A stretch of 53,822 nt of DNA. It comes from an uncultured Eisenbergiella sp. (lineage in GTDB: Bacteria > Bacillota > Clostridia > Lachnospirales > Lachnospiraceae). The notes under the pieces are model-generated. The model was not told the origin of the DNA, searched no databases, and saw nothing but the letters and a program-made list of their open reading frames with translations. The number at the start of each line of letters is the position of its first letter. Within the stretch, counting starts at the first letter, position 1. The translations under genes and the position numbers were made by a program. Shown here in pieces: positions 7,305-16,104 of the stretch. The stretch lies in NCBI GenBank assembly GCA_947627215.1, contig CANQVD010000026.1, positions 1-53,822 of the forward strand, given 5' to 3'.

Positions 7305-8606
7305 CTACATATCGATCGCACTCTCATCCAGCAAAAATTGTTCTACACTGATAAATAGGATTCCGTTTTCATCCCGCCATGGATTAATATCGTCTCTCAC
7401 AACCACCAGCTTCTTAAAGAAATCCGGAATTCTTTTCAGCGACTCCGTTTCCTGTTCCTTTTTCTTCGGGTCGGCAACCGTAAGCGCCGACTGTATATAG
7501 CATCTCCGGTCCCCCCGGTTTACAACAAAATCAACCTCCAGATTTTTTCTGATCTTTTTCCCGTCCCCATCCACACAGTTATATTCGACCATTCCGACAT
7601 CTACATCAAATCCACGCCGTTTGAGATCACAGTACAACACGTTTTCCATAATATGCGTTTCTTCCTGCTGCCGGAAGCCAACACGCGCATTCCGAAGACC
7701 AACATCTGTAAAATAATACTTTTGAGGAGTCTTCATGTACTTTTTCCCTTTGATGTCATACCGTTCTGCCCTCTGCAGGAAAAAGGCGTCGATGAAATAA
7801 TCGAGATAACGCTCTATTGTTGCAGAAGCTATTTTTATCCGCTTCTCACTGGCAAATGTATGAGACAGTTTTGCCGGATTTGTGAATGAACCGATCGCTG
7901 AAGACACAATATTTAAAAGATCCTCCAGTACTTCCGCATCATTGAGGATCATATGCCGTTCCACTACATCCTTTAAATACGTTTTTGTAAACAGTTCACG
8001 CAAATATTTGCTCTTTTCTTCATGCGTATTCAGAGACAGCACTACAGGCATCCCGCCATAGGTACAGTAATCCCTCCATGCATGCCGCTTATCTCCCGCA
8101 TAAGCAGCATAAAACTCTGCGTATGACAGCGGGAAAACACGTATTTCATCACCGCGGTCCCGAAATTGAGTGAGAATGTCAGAAGACAGCATCTTTGAAT
8201 TACTGCCGGTTACATAGATGTCAGCATTCTTAATCTTCATGAGCCCCAGAACCACGTCGATAAAGGTAATCTTTGCACCGGGATCGTCAACATATGGATT
8301 CTGGATTTCTGACACGAATTGAATTTCATCGATCAGGACGTAATATCTTTTCGATTTATCCGCGATCCTGCTCCTGATATACTGATACAGTTCCATGGGA
8401 TTGCGGTATCTCGCATTTGGCAATTCATCCAAAGCAATTCCAATGATCTGATCCTCATTTACGCCATTGTTTAAAAGATATCTCGTATATAACTCAAATA
8501 ACAGATAGGATTTCCCGCAGCGGCGGATTCCTGTTACAATTTTCACCCGACCGTTGTCTTTCTTCCTGATAAGCTGATCCAGGTATTGTTTTCTTGCCAG
8601 TTCCAT
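7305..8606 (-). CDS. AAA_14 / DUF4143 ATPase (first of two)
   Basis: A 433-residue ATPase. The N-terminal half holds Walker A (GIRRCGKS, about residues 26-33), Walker B (YYVLIDEIQ) and a sensor strand DIYVTGSNS. The C-terminal half has the DUF4143 PD-(D/E)XK-like fold, with LEVDFVVNRGDRRCYIQ as its nuclease-like core. Such proteins are very common in gut Clostridia and Bacteroidetes, often in several copies and in defence or mobile contexts. Their function is not established. The promoter and a bidirectional terminator lie upstream. It is only distantly similar to the second copy at 34694-36019, sharing motifs but not sequence. Confidence 0.85.
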   Translation of the reverse strand: MELARKQYLDQLIRKKDNGRVKIVTGIRRCGKSYLLFELYTRYLLNNGVNEDQIIGIALDELPNARYRNPMELYQYIRSRIADKSKRYYVLIDEIQFVSEIQNPYVDDPGAKITFIDVVLGLMKIKNADIYVTGSNSKMLSSDILTQFRDRGDEIRVFPLSYAEFYAAYAGDKRHAWRDYCTYGGMPVVLSLNTHEEKSKYLRELFTKTYLKDVVERHMILNDAEVLEDLLNIVSSAIGSFTNPAKLSHTFASEKRIKIASATIERYLDYFIDAFFLQRAERYDIKGKKYMKTPQKYYFTDVGLRNARVGFRQQEETHIMENVLYCDLKRRGFDVDVGMVEYNCVDGDGKKIRKNLEVDFVVNRGDRRCYIQSALTVADPKKKEQETESLKRIPDFFKKLVVVRDDINPWRDENGILFISVEQFLLDESAIDM

Positions 8607-8663
8607 ATGCTTCCCTCATCCTGCTTCTATTTTATATATTCCGTATTTCTCAGGTCTATGGAC

Positions 8664-8692
8664 AGCATACCACGGACATAATACTGTTTCAA
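8664..8692 (-). promoter_or_regulatory. sigma-A promoter of the DUF4143 ATPase
   Basis: On the minus strand TTGAAA (8687-8692), 17 bases, TATGCT (8664-8669), located 58 bases before the start codon. Confidence 0.6.
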
Positions 8693-8710
8693 TAACAAGT
8701 TGTAAAAAAA

Positions 8711-8733
8711 GTGCGGATTTCCGCACTTTTTTA
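8711..8733. terminator. bidirectional hairpin terminator at the island edge
   Basis: GTGCGGA-TT-TCCGCAC (8711-8726) is a perfect 7-bp stem, with a run of seven A on the left and six T on the right. It can act on either strand and insulates the trp operon from the island. Confidence 0.8.
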
Positions 8734-8759
8734 TGATCCGTCTGTTTTTCAAAGCACTG

Positions 8760-8777
8760 TATGATTCAAATATCCTG
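8760..8777. repeat. right copy of the direct repeat bracketing the island
   Basis: TATGATTCAAATATCCTG matches 65-84 in the same orientation apart from one AT step. It lies between the ATPase-side terminator and the trp promoter, where base composition changes from moderate to high GC. Confidence 0.45.
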
Positions 8778-8846
8778 GGCAGATATCACCGGACTGCGCA
8801 ATCTTTCACCCAATCTTTCACCCGGCCTTTCCTCCCGAAAAAAATC

Positions 8847-8875
8847 TTGACACCTCCCCGCCCCGGTGCTATAAT
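8847..8875 (+). promoter_or_regulatory. trp operon promoter
   Basis: TTGACA (8847-8852), a 17-base spacer and TATAAT (8870-8875), with an extended -10 TG at 8867. This is a full consensus sigma-A promoter; transcription should start near 8882. Confidence 0.9.
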
Positions 8876-8881
8876 GACACC

Positions 8882-9172
8882 AATTTAACAGAGCAAACCG
8901 ATGAAGCGGAAATAACGGCAATGATGCCTTTACAGAGAGCCTGCGATGCTGAGAGTCAGGTGAGAAACAAGTTGTCAAATGGGCCGCGGAGGGTGCAGTC
9001 AAATGTGATCCGTCACAGAGTATTCTGCAACGTGAGGGCATACGTCAGTTGCCGGGGATATGTCAGTATCCTGTCGAGCGCACGGGATTTCCCGTGAAGT
9101 CGGGGTGGCACCGCGGATAAGATTTTATTCGTCCCTGACAGAAAGCATATTTCTGTCAGGGGCGTTTTTTAT
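8882..9172 (+). promoter_or_regulatory. T-box riboswitch, tryptophan-responsive, controlling trpEGDCFBA
   Basis: The leader has the T-box architecture. A Stem I carries the AGAGAG k-turn-like motif (about 8933-8940), and a long middle region follows. The antiterminator holds the canonical T-box AAGTCGGGGTGGCACCGCGG (9097-9116), and an intrinsic terminator ends the leader. TGG at 8980-8982, in the unpaired 3' side of Stem I, is the best specifier codon and matches tRNATrp and the operon that follows. Uncharged tRNATrp pairs its NCCA end with the TGGC bulge, stabilises the antiterminator and allows transcription into trpE. The T-box is seen directly; the specifier assignment is inferred from position and context. 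Confidence 0.93.
9133..9170 (+). terminator. T-box attenuator terminator
   Basis: CCCTGACAGAAA (9133-9144) pairs perfectly with TTTCTGTCAGGG (9150-9161), followed by GGCG and six T. It competes with the T-box antiterminator. Between it and element A (9171-9289) are small GC-rich hairpins but no gene. Confidence 0.9.
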
Positions 9173-9289
9173 TGCGGGAAACGGCGCCGCAGACATTCCG
9201 GCGCATCGGGCCGCAGGGATGTCCGGTCTCAGACCGAGCGGGCCTCGGACACTTCCGTCCGGCCCCTGACAGCGATCAGGAGGTGAAAA

Positions 9290-9421
9290 ATTGAAAAATA
9301 AGCCCGATGGCTTATTTTTCAATCTGCGTTTTGTGCCGCGGGCGTCACAAAACGCGGGAGCGCAGCGCCAAATCTGAGATTTGGCGCGCGTATCAGCTCG
9401 CATACGCTCGCAGTATGGAGG
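9290..9421 (+). repeat. hairpin element A, four consecutive stem-loops before trpE
   Basis: Four back-to-back stem-loops: TTGAAAAATAAGCC/GGCTTATTTTTCAA (9291-9322, loop CGAT), GCGTTTTGTG/CACAAAACGC (9326-9355), GCGCCAAATC/GATTTGGCGC (9365-9387, loop TGA) and GCGTAT/ATACGC (9388-9407). The unit ends TATGGAGG, which supplies the trpE ribosome site. The sequence GAAAAATTGAAAA occurs on both flanks (9285 and 9421), like a target duplication. Element B in the trpD-trpC gap has the same order and loops but different, compensated stems. The element lies inside the transcribed leader, so it is present in the trp mRNA. Confidence 0.7.
9291..9377 (+). other. possible 28-codon leader peptide in element A
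   Basis: A TTG at 9291 sits 7 bases after AGGAGG (9278-9283) and opens a 28-residue frame beginning MKNKPDGLFFNLRFVPR. Its TGA stop forms the loop of the third hairpin. Element B has an equivalent frame with GGAGG-N7-TTG beginning [17 protein letters not shown]. The shared residues may only reflect the shared hairpins. It contains no Trp codon, so it is not an attenuator peptide of the trpL kind. Confidence 0.25.
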
Positions 9422-9426
9422 AAAAA

Positions 9427-10893
9427 TTGAAAATAGTACCGACCCTGGACGAGGTGAATCGGATCGCCGCCTCCGGCGCATATGATGTGCTGCCGGTGAG
9501 CTGCGAGATGCTGTCCGACTTCACCACGCCCATCGAAACCATGAAGATCCTGAAAAACGTCTCGACCCACTGCTACATGCTGGAATCCGCCGCGGCCGAC
9601 GACAGATGGGGCCGCTACACGTTCCTGGGCTTCGATCCGAAGATGGAGATCACCTGCATGAGCGGCGAGATGAAGGCCGGAGATCTCAGTTTTTCTACCG
9701 AAGACCCCTCCGGCTGTCTGCGCCAGATCCTGGCCCGGTACAGAAGCCCCCGTTTTGACTGGCTCCCTTCCTTCACCGGAGGGCTGGTAGGATACTTTTC
9801 CTACGATTATCTGGGCTACAGCGAGCCCTCGGTCCGGTGCGGCGCGGAGGACACTGAGGCGTTCAAGGATGTGGACCTGATGCTCTTCGACAAGGTCATC
9901 GCCTTCGACAACATCCGTCAGAAGATCGTCCTCATCGTCAACATGCCGCTGACGGAGCCGGAGACGGGCTACAACAGGGCGGTGATGGAGCTGGAGCATC
10001 TGGCCAGGCTCCTGCGCACCGGGAAAAAGAAGGAGGAGCCGGGCGGACGGCTTCTGGGCGAGGTCACGGCGCTGTTCGACCGGGATGCCTACTGCGCTAT
10101 GGTGGAAAAGGCCAAGCACCACATCCGCGAAGGGGACATCTTTCAAATCGTGCTCTCCAACCGGCTGAGCGCGCCGTTTGAGGGGAGCCTGCTCAACACC
10201 TACCGGGTGCTGCGCACCATCAACCCCTCCCCCTATATGTTTTATTTTTCCGGCACGGACGTGGAGGTGGCCGGTGCATCCCCGGAAACGCTGGTGAAGC
10301 TGGAAAACGGCGTCCTGCACACCTTCCCGCTGGCGGGCACCCGCCCCAGGGGAAAGACTGAGGCGGAGGACGCGGCGCTGGAGGCGGAGCTTTTGGCCGA
10401 CGAAAAGGAGCTGGCCGAGCACAACATGCTGGTGGACCTGGGCCGCAACGACCTGGGAAAGATCAGCCGGTTCGGCACCGTTTCCGTGGAAAAGCTGCAC
10501 TCCATCGAACGGTTTTCCCACGTGATGCACATCGGCTCCACCGTGCGGGGCGAGATCCGCGAGGACCGCGACGCTCTGGACGCCATCGAAGCCGTGCTGC
10601 CCGCCGGGACCCTGTCGGGCGCGCCCAAGATCCGGGCCTGTCAGCTCATCGGGGAGCTGGAAAACAACAAACGGGGCATTTACGGCGGCGCCATCGGCTA
10701 TATCGACTTCACCGGCAACATGGATACCTGCATCGCCATCCGCATCGCCTACCGGAAAAACGGCCGGGTATTCGTCAGAAGCGGCGCGGGGATCGTGGCC
10801 GACTCCGTCCCGGAAAAAGAGTATGAGGAATGTCTGAACAAGGCGAAGGCCTCCCTGAAGGCGCTTTCGCTCGCACAGGAGGCAGAGCTATGA
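9427..10893 (+). CDS. trpE: anthranilate synthase component I
   Basis: This 488-residue chorismate-binding enzyme makes anthranilate from chorismate with TrpG, the first committed step to tryptophan. The start is the TTG at 9427 (MKIVPTLDEVNRIA), 5 bases after GGAGG; longer frames run through hairpin element A. The N-terminal domain has the feedback-site pattern MLESAAADDRWGRYTF, where the LES serine normally contacts tryptophan. The C-terminal catalytic domain has DLGRNDLGK, HVMHIGSTVRG, LPAGTLSGAPK and RSGAGIVADS, all family landmarks. Length is normal. It overlaps trpG by four bases (ATGA), implying coupled translation. Control is by the upstream T-box. Confidence 0.97.
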   Translation: MKIVPTLDEVNRIAASGAYDVLPVSCEMLSDFTTPIETMKILKNVSTHCYMLESAAADDRWGRYTFLGFDPKMEITCMSGEMKAGDLSFSTEDPSGCLRQILARYRSPRFDWLPSFTGGLVGYFSYDYLGYSEPSVRCGAEDTEAFKDVDLMLFDKVIAFDNIRQKIVLIVNMPLTEPETGYNRAVMELEHLARLLRTGKKKEEPGGRLLGEVTALFDRDAYCAMVEKAKHHIREGDIFQIVLSNRLSAPFEGSLLNTYRVLRTINPSPYMFYFSGTDVEVAGASPETLVKLENGVLHTFPLAGTRPRGKTEAEDAALEAELLADEKELAEHNMLVDLGRNDLGKISRFGTVSVEKLHSIERFSHVMHIGSTVRGEIREDRDALDAIEAVLPAGTLSGAPKIRACQLIGELENNKRGIYGGAIGYIDFTGNMDTCIAIRIAYRKNGRVFVRSGAGIVADSVPEKEYEECLNKAKASLKALSLAQEAEL

Positions 10894-11462
10894 TCCTTCT
10901 CATCGACAACTACGACAGCTTTTCCTACAACCTGTATCAGCTCGTCGGGGAGATCTGCCCGGATATCAGGGTCATCCGCAACGACGAAATGACCGTGGAG
11001 CAGATCGAAGCGCTGACACCGGAACGCATCATCCTCTCCCCCGGGCCGGGCAGGCCGGAGGACGCGGGCGTGATCATCGAGGCCGTGAAAAAACTGGGGC
11101 CGACCGTCCCCATCCTGGGCGTCTGCCTGGGACACCAGGCCATCTGCGCGGCTTACGGCGCCGCGATCACCTACGCGAAAAAGCTGATGCACGGGAAACA
11201 GTCGCTGGTCCGCTTCGATCCGGACTGCCCTCTGTTCCTTCACTGTCCGGGAACGGCCCCGGTCGCCAGATACCATTCCCTGGCGGCGGACCCGACCACC
11301 CTGCCGGACGTCCTGCGGGTGACGGCCCGCACCGAGGACGGCGAGGTGATGGCGGTCCAACACAGGACATTTCCCGTCTATGGCGTCCAGTTCCACCCGG
11401 AATCCATCATGACCCCAGACGGAAAGACAATGCTTAACAACTTCATAAACGGAAAACGATAA
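10890..11462 (+). CDS. trpG: anthranilate synthase component II, glutamine amidotransferase
   Basis: A 190-residue class I glutamine amidotransferase that passes ammonia to TrpE. The nucleophile Cys is in GVCLGHQAI (about residue 79), and the HPES motif near residue 169 supplies His and Glu. The oxyanion region is LSPGPGRPEDAG. The start ATG 10890 overlaps the trpE stop and has AGGAGG just upstream. It is a stand-alone amidotransferase, not fused to trpD as in some enterobacteria. It could also serve PabB if pab genes lack their own partner. Confidence 0.96.
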   Translation: MILLIDNYDSFSYNLYQLVGEICPDIRVIRNDEMTVEQIEALTPERIILSPGPGRPEDAGVIIEAVKKLGPTVPILGVCLGHQAICAAYGAAITYAKKLMHGKQSLVRFDPDCPLFLHCPGTAPVARYHSLAADPTTLPDVLRVTARTEDGEVMAVQHRTFPVYGVQFHPESIMTPDGKTMLNNFINGKR

Positions 11463-11489
11463 CTATTAATAAGGTAAAGGAGAAAAATC

Positions 11490-12521
11490 ATGATCAAAGA
11501 AGCCATCGAAAAAATCGTAAACAAGCAGGATCTCACCTATGACGAGGCCTATACCGTCATGAACGAGATCATGAGCGGCGAGACCACGCCCACCCAGAAC
11601 GCGGCCTTTCTCTCGGCCCTCTCCACCAAGAGCGCCCGGGCGGAAACCACCGAAGAGATCGCGGGCTGCGCGGCCGCCATGCGGGACCACGCCACCAAAG
11701 TCACCACCGACATGGAGCTCTTTGAGATCGTGGGCACCGGCGGCGACAACGCGCACAGCTTCAACATTTCCACCACCTCCGCCCTGGTGGCGGCGGCCGG
11801 AGGCGTGAAGGTCGCCAAGCACGGGAACCGGGCGGCCTCCTCTCAGTGCGGCACCGCCGACTGTCTGGAAGCCCTGGGCGTCAACATCCAGCAGAGCCCG
11901 CAAAGATGCGTGGAGCTGCTGAAGGAAGCAGGCATGTGCTTCTTCTTCGCCCAGAAATACCACACCTCCATGAAATATGTGGGCGCCATCCGCAAAGAGC
12001 TGGGCTTCCGCACCGTGTTCAACATCCTCGGCCCCCTCACCAACCCGGGTTCCCCCTCCATGCAGCTTCTGGGCGTGTACGACGAATATCTGGTCCAGCC
12101 GCTGGCGCAGGTGCTCATCAATCTGGGCGTGAAGCGCGGCATGGTGGTCTACGGACAGGATAAGCTGGATGAGATCTCCATGAGTTCTCCCACCACGGTA
12201 TGCGAGTTCAAGGACGGCTGGATGAAAAACTACACGATCTGTCCGGAGGATTTCGGCCTCACCCGCTGCACAAAGGAAGCTCTCGTGGGCGGCACGCCGG
12301 AGGAAAACGCGAAGATCACGCTGTCGATCTTAAACGGCAAGCAGGGCCCCAGGCGCGGCGCTGTGCTGATGAACGCCGGTGCCGCGCTCTACCTCGGCGG
12401 CAAGGCCGAGAGCATGAAGGATGGCATCGCGCTGGCCGCGGAGCTGATCGATTCCGGCAAGGCTCTGGAAACCCTGAAAAAACTCATCGAGGTCAGCAAT
12501 CGGCCGGAGGCGGAAGATTGA
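11490..12521 (+). CDS. trpD: anthranilate phosphoribosyltransferase
   Basis: A 343-residue enzyme that joins anthranilate to PRPP. Visible landmarks are [14 protein letters not shown] (PRPP diphosphate loop), [21 protein letters not shown] and [11 protein letters not shown]. Start ATG 11490 follows AAAGGAG. The TGA stop (12519-12521) lies inside the first hairpin of element B, and overlaps a TTG with its own GGAGG, so the mRNA structure begins exactly at the end of the gene. Length and motifs are normal. Confidence 0.97.
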   Translation: MIKEAIEKIVNKQDLTYDEAYTVMNEIMSGETTPTQNAAFLSALSTKSARAETTEEIAGCAAAMRDHATKVTTDMELFEIVGTGGDNAHSFNISTTSALVAAAGGVKVAKHGNRAASSQCGTADCLEALGVNIQQSPQRCVELLKEAGMCFFFAQKYHTSMKYVGAIRKELGFRTVFNILGPLTNPGSPSMQLLGVYDEYLVQPLAQVLINLGVKRGMVVYGQDKLDEISMSSPTTVCEFKDGWMKNYTICPEDFGLTRCTKEALVGGTPEENAKITLSILNGKQGPRRGAVLMNAGAALYLGGKAESMKDGIALAAELIDSGKALETLKKLIEVSNRPEAED

Positions 12522-12652
12522 AAAATGAGCTTGATAGCTCATTTTTCAATCGGCAATTTGTGCCGGAGCGTCACAAATTGCCCTGATGGCAGATGAGAAA
12601 TCGCATTCGCGAATTTCTCATCGCCCCGTCGCGTAAACGCTCCGGAATGGAG
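12517..12652 (+). repeat. hairpin element B, four stem-loops between trpD and trpC
   Basis: Stem-loops in order: TTGAAAAATGAGCT/AGCTCATTTTTCAA (12518-12549, loop TGAT), GGCAATTTGTG/CACAAATTGCC (12552-12582), GATGAGAAAT/ATTTCTCATC (12592-12622) and a small GCGT/ACGC (12631-12640). It ends CGGAATGGAG, the trpC ribosome site. It aligns with element A in order, in loop sequence (YGAT; CCG..GCGT) and in the closing GTG/CAC pairs, while the outer stem bases differ in a compensated way. It may also influence expression of the distal genes; no U-tract terminator is present. Confidence 0.7.
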
Positions 12653-12658
12653 TAAAGC

Positions 12659-13438
12659 ATGACGATCCTCGACCAGTTGGCCGCCCATGCGAGAGAACGC
12701 ACGGAACTGGCAAAAGCGGCGATTTCCCCGGAGGAGCTGCGGGAGCGGGCCCGCTCCCTTCCCTCCCGGGGTTTCGCCTTTGAAAAAGCGCTGAAAAAAG
12801 ACGATATCGCCTTTATCTGCGAATGCAAAAAGGCCTCCCCCTCCAAAGGGCTGATCGCGCCGGATTTCCCATATCTGCAGATCGCCCGGGAATACGAGGC
12901 GGCCGGGGCCGACTGCATCTCCGTCCTCACCGAGCCCAAGTGGTTTCTGGGCAGCGGCCGTTATCTGGAACAGATCGCGGCGGCGGTTTCCATCCCCTGC
13001 CTGCGCAAGGACTTCACGGTGGACGACTATATGATCTATGAGGCCCGGCTGTTTGGCGCTTCCGCGGTGCTGCTGATCTGCTCCATCCTGAACGAAGCGC
13101 AGCTAAAGGCCTATATCGGCGTCTGCGACTCGCTGGGCCTTTCCGCCCTGGTGGAGGTCCACGATGAGGCCGAGATCCGAATGGCAATAAACGCCGGAGC
13201 CAGGATCATCGGCGTCAACAACCGGAATCTGAAGGATTTCTCGGTGGACACGGAAAACAGCCGCCGTCTCCGGGAAAAGATCCCTCCCGATGTGCTCTTC
13301 GTTTCGGAGAGCGGCGTGAACGGCCCGCAGGACGTGGCGAACCTCCGCGCCATCGGCGCGGACGCGGTGCTGGTGGGCGAGGCGCTGATGCGGGCCCCCG
13401 ACAAAAAAGCGAAGCTGGCCGAGCTGCGGGGCCTGTGA
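12659..13438 (+). CDS. trpC: indole-3-glycerol phosphate synthase
   Basis: A 259-residue TIM-barrel enzyme that closes the indole ring. Landmarks: CECKKASPSKG (catalytic Lys on strand 2), ISVLTEPKWFLGS, LRKDFTVDDY, ALVEVHDEAE, GVNNRNLKDFSVD and VSESGV. The start ATG 12659 follows ATGGAGTAA, which is the tail of element B. The gene is separate from trpF, unlike the fused enterobacterial protein. Confidence 0.97.
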   Translation: MTILDQLAAHARERTELAKAAISPEELRERARSLPSRGFAFEKALKKDDIAFICECKKASPSKGLIAPDFPYLQIAREYEAAGADCISVLTEPKWFLGSGRYLEQIAAAVSIPCLRKDFTVDDYMIYEARLFGASAVLLICSILNEAQLKAYIGVCDSLGLSALVEVHDEAEIRMAINAGARIIGVNNRNLKDFSVDTENSRRLREKIPPDVLFVSESGVNGPQDVANLRAIGADAVLVGEALMRAPDKKAKLAELRGL

Positions 13439-13483
13439 CGGCAGGCGGCCGTTACCATTTTTCACCATCCTGCGAGGTTATCC

Positions 13484-14134
13484 ATGACAAAGATCAAACT
13501 GTGCGGCCTGTCCCGCCCCTGTGACATCCAGACTGCCAATGAACTGCGGCCCGACTATATCGGCTTCGTTTTCGCCCCCAGAAGTCACCGATATGTGACG
13601 CCCGGGCAGGCCGCGGAGCTGAAAAAGCGCCTGTCCCCCGATATTCAGACAGTAGGCGTATTCGTCCGGGAAGACCCCCGCGCGGTCGCGGCGCTTCTGC
13701 GTGACGGCATCATCGACATCGCCCAGCTCCATGGCGGCGAGGATGACGACTACATCCGGTCGCTGCGGGCGCTCACCGACAAGCCCGTCATTCAGGCATT
13801 CCGGATCGACACGGCGGATGACATCCGCCGGGCCTGGAACAGCCCCGCGGACTTCATCCTGCTGGATTCCGGAGAAGGCGGGACGGGCACATCCTTCGAC
13901 TGGACGCTGCTCGGCGCGCTCTCCCGTCCCTGCTTTCTGGCCGGCGGCCTGGCCCCCAGCAACGTGGGAGAGGCCGTCCGCACCCTGCACCCCTACGCGG
14001 TGGACGTCAGCTCCGGCATCGAAACGGACGGTCAGAAGGACAGCGCGAAAATGGAAGCATTTGTGACCGCGGTCAGAGCGGCGGACGAAGCCGCGGCCCC
14101 TTTATCCCGATTTGGAAAGGAAGACGATCTATGA
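13484..14134 (+). CDS. trpF: phosphoribosylanthranilate isomerase
   Basis: A 216-residue TIM barrel that performs the Amadori rearrangement. It opens [14 protein letters not shown], giving the catalytic Cys; FAPRSHRYV forms the phosphate-side loop and [10 protein letters not shown] holds the catalytic Asp. FLAGGL and VDVSSGIET finish the phosphate site. The ATG start at 13484 has a GAGG site. It overlaps trpB by four bases. Confidence 0.95.
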   Translation: MTKIKLCGLSRPCDIQTANELRPDYIGFVFAPRSHRYVTPGQAAELKKRLSPDIQTVGVFVREDPRAVAALLRDGIIDIAQLHGGEDDDYIRSLRALTDKPVIQAFRIDTADDIRRAWNSPADFILLDSGEGGTGTSFDWTLLGALSRPCFLAGGLAPSNVGEAVRTLHPYAVDVSSGIETDGQKDSAKMEAFVTAVRAADEAAAPLSRFGKEDDL

Positions 14135-15321
14135 CAAATCCCAACGGACGCTTCGGCATTCACGGCGGACAGTACATTCCCGAAACGCTGATGAATGCGG
14201 TCATCGAACTGGAAGAAGCATACAACCATTATAAAAACGACCCCGCCTTCAACCGGGAGCTGACGGAGCTTCTCAACGAATACGCGGGGCGGCCCTCCAG
14301 ACTGTATTTCGCCCGGAAAATGACGGAGGATCTGGGCGGCGCGAAGATCTATCTCAAACGCGAGGACTTAAACCACACCGGCGCGCACAAGATCAACAAC
14401 GTGCTGGGGCAGGCGCTCCTGGCGAAAAAAATGGGCAAGACCCGTCTCATCGCGGAGACCGGCGCGGGCCAGCACGGCGTGGCCACCGCCACCGCCGCGG
14501 CCCTGATGGGCATGGAATGCGTGGTCTTCATGGGTGAGGAGGACACCGTCCGCCAGGCCCTCAACGTCTATCGGATGCGGCTTTTGGGCGCCACGGTGAT
14601 CCCGGTGAAGACCGGCACCGCCACCCTCAAGGACGCGGTCTCCGAGGCGATGCGCGAATGGACCTCCCGCATCAGCGACACCCACTACTGCCTGGGCTCG
14701 GTGATGGGCCCGCATCCCTTCCCTACCATCGTGCGGGATTTCCAGTCGGTGATCTCCCGAGAGATCAAAGAGCAGCTTTTTCAAAAGGAAGGCCGTCTTC
14801 CCGACGCGGTCCTCGCCTGTGTGGGCGGAGGTTCCAACGCCATTGGCAGCTTCTATCACTTTATCGGGGATAAAAACGTGCGCCTCATCGGCTGCGAGGC
14901 TGCTGGAAGGGGCATCGACACCTTCCAGACGGCCGCCACGATGAACACCGGCAGGCTCGGCATCTTCCACGGCATGAAATCCTATTTCTGCCAGGACGAA
15001 TACGGACAGATCGCGCCGGTCTACTCCATCTCCGCCGGTCTGGACTATCCCGGCGTGGGGCCGGAGCACGCCTATCTGCACGATATCGGCAGGGCGGAAT
15101 ATGTGCCCGTAACGGACGATGAGGCCGTGGACGCTTTCGAATACCTGTCCCGGATGGAGGGCATCATCCCCGCCATCGAATCGGCCCATGCGGTCGCCTA
15201 CGCGCGAAAGCTGGCCCCTTCCATGCAAAAGGACCAGATCATCGTCATCACGATCTCCGGCAGGGGCGACAAAGACTGCGCCGCCATCGCGCGCTACAGA
15301 GGGGAGGATATCCATGAGTAA
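14131..15321 (+). CDS. trpB: tryptophan synthase beta subunit
   Basis: A 396-residue PLP enzyme that condenses indole with serine. The PLP lysine is in HTGAHKINN (about residue 87), the glycine-rich phosphate cradle in [10 protein letters not shown], and the [10 protein letters not shown] loop binds the serine carboxylate. It is the TrpB1 type, with a short N-terminus ([16 protein letters not shown]). The start overlaps the trpF stop (ATGA), and the stop overlaps the trpA start by eight bases, so trpF-B-A are likely translationally coupled. Confidence 0.97.
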   Translation: MTNPNGRFGIHGGQYIPETLMNAVIELEEAYNHYKNDPAFNRELTELLNEYAGRPSRLYFARKMTEDLGGAKIYLKREDLNHTGAHKINNVLGQALLAKKMGKTRLIAETGAGQHGVATATAAALMGMECVVFMGEEDTVRQALNVYRMRLLGATVIPVKTGTATLKDAVSEAMREWTSRISDTHYCLGSVMGPHPFPTIVRDFQSVISREIKEQLFQKEGRLPDAVLACVGGGSNAIGSFYHFIGDKNVRLIGCEAAGRGIDTFQTAATMNTGRLGIFHGMKSYFCQDEYGQIAPVYSISAGLDYPGVGPEHAYLHDIGRAEYVPVTDDEAVDAFEYLSRMEGIIPAIESAHAVAYARKLAPSMQKDQIIVITISGRGDKDCAAIARYRGEDIHE

Positions 15322-16084
15322 CATTAAATCCGCTTTTGCAGACGGAAAAGCCTTTATCGCTTTCATCACCTGCGGTGATCCCGACTTAAAGACCACCGCA
15401 GCGGCCGTCCGCGCCGCGGTCGAAAACGGGGCGGACCTCATCGAGCTGGGGATCCCCTTTTCCGACCCCACGGCGGAGGGGCCCGTGATCCAGGGCGCCA
15501 ACCTGCGCGCCTTAAGCGGCGGCGTCACCACGGACCTGATCTTCGCTTTCGTAAAAGAGCTCCGGCAGGATGTGAAGATTCCCATGGTCTTCATGACCTA
15601 CGCCAACGTGATCTTTTCCTACGGCGCAGAACGGTTCATCTCCGCCTGCCGGGACATCGGCATCGACGGGCTGATCCTGCCCGATCTTCCCTTTGAGGAA
15701 AAGGAGGAATTTCTTCCCTTCTGCCACAAATACGGTGTGGACCTGATCTCCCTCATCGCCCCCACCTCTGCCAACCGCATCGCCATGATCGCGAAGGAAG
15801 CGGAAGGCTTTCTGTATCTGGTGTCCAGCCTGGGCGTCACCGGCACGAGGAGCGAGATCACCACGGACCTGGCTTCCATCGTCCGCGTGGTCCGGGAAAA
15901 CACCGATATTCCCTGCGCCATCGGCTTCGGCATCTCCACTCCCGAGCAGGCGAAAAAAATGGCCGGGCTCTCCGATGGGGCCATCGTTGGCTCCGCCATC
16001 ATCAAGCTTCTGGAGCAGTACGGCACCGACGCGCCCGCGCACATCGGCGCTTATGTAAAGTCCATGAAGGACGCGTTGCGCTGA
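15314..16084 (+). CDS. trpA: tryptophan synthase alpha subunit
   Basis: A 256-residue TIM barrel that cleaves indole-3-glycerol phosphate and channels indole to TrpB. It has the catalytic pair Glu in [16 protein letters not shown] and Asp in [14 protein letters not shown], and the phosphate site FGISTPEQA. The start at 15314 ([12 protein letters not shown]) follows GGGGAGG and overlaps trpB by eight bases. It is the last gene of the operon. No U-tract terminator follows; instead the large fold-back element C begins 20 bases after the stop. Confidence 0.96.
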   Translation: MSNIKSAFADGKAFIAFITCGDPDLKTTAAAVRAAVENGADLIELGIPFSDPTAEGPVIQGANLRALSGGVTTDLIFAFVKELRQDVKIPMVFMTYANVIFSYGAERFISACRDIGIDGLILPDLPFEEKEEFLPFCHKYGVDLISLIAPTSANRIAMIAKEAEGFLYLVSSLGVTGTRSEITTDLASIVRVVRENTDIPCAIGFGISTPEQAKKMAGLSDGAIVGSAIIKLLEQYGTDAPAHIGAYVKSMKDALR

Positions 16085-16104
16085 GCGGGCAGACCCCAGT
16101 CCCG

